The notes under the pieces were generated by a model. That model was not told where the DNA came from. It saw only the letters and a list, made by a program, of their open reading frames with translations, and ran no database searches. Positions 62,344-64,000 of a DNA stretch of 64,000 nucleotides are shown here, piece by piece. Every line of letters starts with the position of its first letter. Within the stretch, counting starts at the first letter, position 1. The stretch covers positions 1,178,001 to 1,242,000 of the forward strand of contig NZ_CP109901.1 of assembly GCF_033095805.1 (NCBI RefSeq). Direction: 5' to 3'. Made by a program: the position numbers and the translations under genes. Origin of the DNA: Serratia sp. UGAL515B_01. GTDB taxonomy: Bacteria; Pseudomonadota; Gammaproteobacteria; Enterobacterales; Enterobacteriaceae.

Positions 62344-63456
62344 ATGTGGTTAAAGGGACGGAAAAAACGCTGGGTGATAGGAGGAGTGGTTCTGCTCACG
62401 CTCTTCATTCTGTTTTATTGGCACTTTAGTCATCCCGCACCGGTTGAATTCAAGACGATCAAGGTCACAAAGCGTGAGTTGCAACAAAGCGTGTTGGCGA
62501 CAGGCCAGTTGGATGCATTGCGCAAAGTAGACGTTGGGGCTCAGGTTAGTGGGCAACTGGAGAGCTTGAACGTTGAAATTGGCGATAAAGTGAAAAAAGG
62601 CCAACTGCTTGGCGTTATCGATCCTCAACAGGCGCTAAACAGCATTCGTGAAAGCGAAGCGACATTGCAGGAATTGCAGGCACGGTTGCAGCAGGCCAAT
62701 GCGGAACGGCAGTTGGCAGCAGTAACGTTACAACGCAATCGTGAGCTGGCCCATTTACAGGCGCTAGCGCGTCAGGATCTGGATAAATACGCGACAGAAC
62801 TGACGGTGAAACAAGCCCAAGTGGATACCATCAAGGCTCAAATCGCCAAAAACCAGGCCAGCCTGGATACTGCCAGGCTCAATCTCACCTATACCCGAAT
62901 AGAAGCACCCATGGATGGTGATGTCGTTCAGATCACCACTTTGCAAGGCCAGACTGTGATCGCCGCGCAGCAAGCGCCTAACATTCTGACATTAGCAGAT
63001 ATGCATACGATGCTGGTGAAAGCCGAGGTTTCTGAAGCTGATGTTATCAATCTTAAACCAGGTCAGAAAGCCTGGTTTACCGTACTGGGGGACCCGGATA
63101 AACGTTTTGATGGTGTGCTGAAAGACATCCAACCAACGCCAGTGAAAATCAACAATGCCATTTTTTACTACGCGCGTTTTGAGGTGCCTAATCCTGAAGG
63201 TTTACTTCGCTTGCAAATGACTGCTCAAGTGCATATTCAACTTTCCGCTGTCAGAGATGCCTTAGTCATCCCGTTGGTTGCCTTAGGCGATCAGATTGCC
63301 GACGCTCGCTATCATGTTTCAGTGTTGAAGCAGGGCAAAGAAGAGAAACGAGAAGTCAATATTGGCATTCGTAACAATATTGATGTACAGATTCTCAGCG
63401 GATTGTCTGATGGAGAAGAAGTGATTATCAGCCGTGGCGGCGTGGAGAACAACTGA
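62344..63456 (+). CDS. macA: Macrolide efflux membrane fusion protein MacA
   Basis: MacA is the periplasmic adaptor of the MacAB-TolC tripartite pump, which exports macrolides, heme-related compounds and enterotoxin. The 370-residue protein has an N-terminal membrane anchor (about 8-27, [19 protein letters not shown]). A lipoyl half-motif ([20 protein letters not shown]), a long coiled-coil hairpin (about 95-180, rich in Gln and Ala), the second lipoyl half ([20 protein letters not shown]), a beta-barrel and a membrane-proximal domain follow. The ATG at 62344 follows AGGAGTATTTTG. Its TGA overlaps the macB ATG by one base. Confidence 0.95.
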   Translation: MWLKGRKKRWVIGGVVLLTLFILFYWHFSHPAPVEFKTIKVTKRELQQSVLATGQLDALRKVDVGAQVSGQLESLNVEIGDKVKKGQLLGVIDPQQALNSIRESEATLQELQARLQQANAERQLAAVTLQRNRELAHLQALARQDLDKYATELTVKQAQVDTIKAQIAKNQASLDTARLNLTYTRIEAPMDGDVVQITTLQGQTVIAAQQAPNILTLADMHTMLVKAEVSEADVINLKPGQKAWFTVLGDPDKRFDGVLKDIQPTPVKINNAIFYYARFEVPNPEGLLRLQMTAQVHIQLSAVRDALVIPLVALGDQIADARYHVSVLKQGKEEKREVNIGIRNNIDVQILSGLSDGEEVIISRGGVENN

Positions 63457-64000
63457 TGGCGGCCTTGCTGGAATTGAGTGGGATAGGACGCTGTTATCTC
63501 TCTGGCGAACAGACAGTGGATGTGTTGAAAAATGTCAGTTTGCGCATTGATGCCGGTGAAATGGTGGCAATCATGGGGGCTTCGGGGTCGGGTAAATCCA
63601 CGTTGATGAATATTCTCGGTTGTCTGGATAAACCCAGTACTGGGATATATCGCGTTGCTGGGCAGGATGTTGCGGCGCTTGATAGTAATGCGTTAGCTCA
63701 GCTCAGACGTGAGCATTTTGGTTTTATTTTTCAGCGTTATCATCTGCTCCCACATCTTAGTGCGGCCCATAATGTTGAGGTGCCTGCTGTTTACGCGGGG
63801 CTAAGTAAGGTGGCTCGGCGTGAAAGGGCAGTTGCACTGCTACAGCGTCTCGGGTTAGGGGAACGAACCGCGTATCGACCAAATCAGCTTTCCGGTGGGC
63901 AACAGCAGCGTGTAAGCATTGCACGAGCGTTGATGAACGGTGGTCAAGTGATCCTGGCAGATGAACCCACAGGCGCACTCGACAGCCATTCTGGTGGGGA
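63456..64000 (+). CDS. macB: Macrolide ABC transporter MacB (3' end outside window)
   Basis: The open frame begins [20 protein letters not shown] and runs off the window after 181 codons. This is the N-terminal ATPase domain of MacB. Walker A is GASGSGKST, the Q-loop [11 protein letters not shown], signature [18 protein letters not shown] and Walker [14 protein letters not shown]. The family-typical [19 protein letters not shown] confirms MacB. The four-helix membrane part and the large periplasmic domain lie beyond base 64000. It overlaps macA by one base, forming macAB. Confidence 0.95.
   Translation, partial: MAALLELSGIGRCYLSGEQTVDVLKNVSLRIDAGEMVAIMGASGSGKSTLMNILGCLDKPSTGIYRVAGQDVAALDSNALAQLRREHFGFIFQRYHLLPHLSAAHNVEVPAVYAGLSKVARRERAVALLQRLGLGERTAYRPNQLSGGQQQRVSIARALMNGGQVILADEPTGALDSHSGG

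Overview
The window is a chromosomal stretch of an Enterobacterales bacterium. Nearly every protein can be matched by eye to an Escherichia coli counterpart, and two blocks keep E. coli gene order. ERIC repeats, a galF/galE/gnd/his arrangement and moderate GC suggest Yersiniaceae, perhaps a Serratia relative; this placement is inference. Several genes that normally sit in these blocks are missing, truncated or reduced to fragments (hcr, deoC, a RidA-family gene, nfsA, aqpZ, perhaps ybjP). Together with many intergenic repeats, this looks like a lineage in mild genome decay.

Layout. 1-4.8 kb: the end of apbC, then udk, dcd and asmA, with ERIC copies in the gaps. 5.3-8.3 kb: dcuC (anaerobic C4-dicarboxylate carrier) converging on yoaE. 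8.8-13.2 kb: galF, galE and gnd. The galF-gnd interval often holds an O-antigen or capsule cluster, but here it holds only galE, a RidA-family pseudogene and repeats. 13.2-20.5 kb: the complete histidine operon hisLGDCBHAFI on the minus strand, with leader peptide and attenuator, then divergent yeeZ.

21.7-34.9 kb follows the E. coli rimO-gstB-dacC-ybjG-rybB-ybjL-ybjM-grxA order. Additions are a CorA-type channel, an acetyltransferase, sdaC, a truncated deoC and ecotin. The small RNA RybB, with its sigma-E promoter, is clearly visible between eco and ybjL. 35.4-49.9 kb carries ybjC, rimK, ybjN, the putrescine importer potFGHI, rlmC, the arginine importer artJ/artPIQM (artJ behind a tandem ArgR operator), amiD and ybjS. 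50-64 kb carries ybjT, a DUF1294 protein, a secreted metallo-beta-lactamase-fold enzyme, ltaE, poxB, truncated hcr, hcp, lysO, ybjD, ybjX, macA and the start of macB.

I found no prophage, CRISPR array, insertion sequence, tRNA or rRNA, and no convincing novel multi-gene system. The most useful non-routine observations are the gene remnants, a repeat cluster inside the pot operon, a possible second small inverted-repeat family with ends like AGGCTGTGTC, RybB, and candidate PmrA, PhoP, ArgR and NsrR sites.
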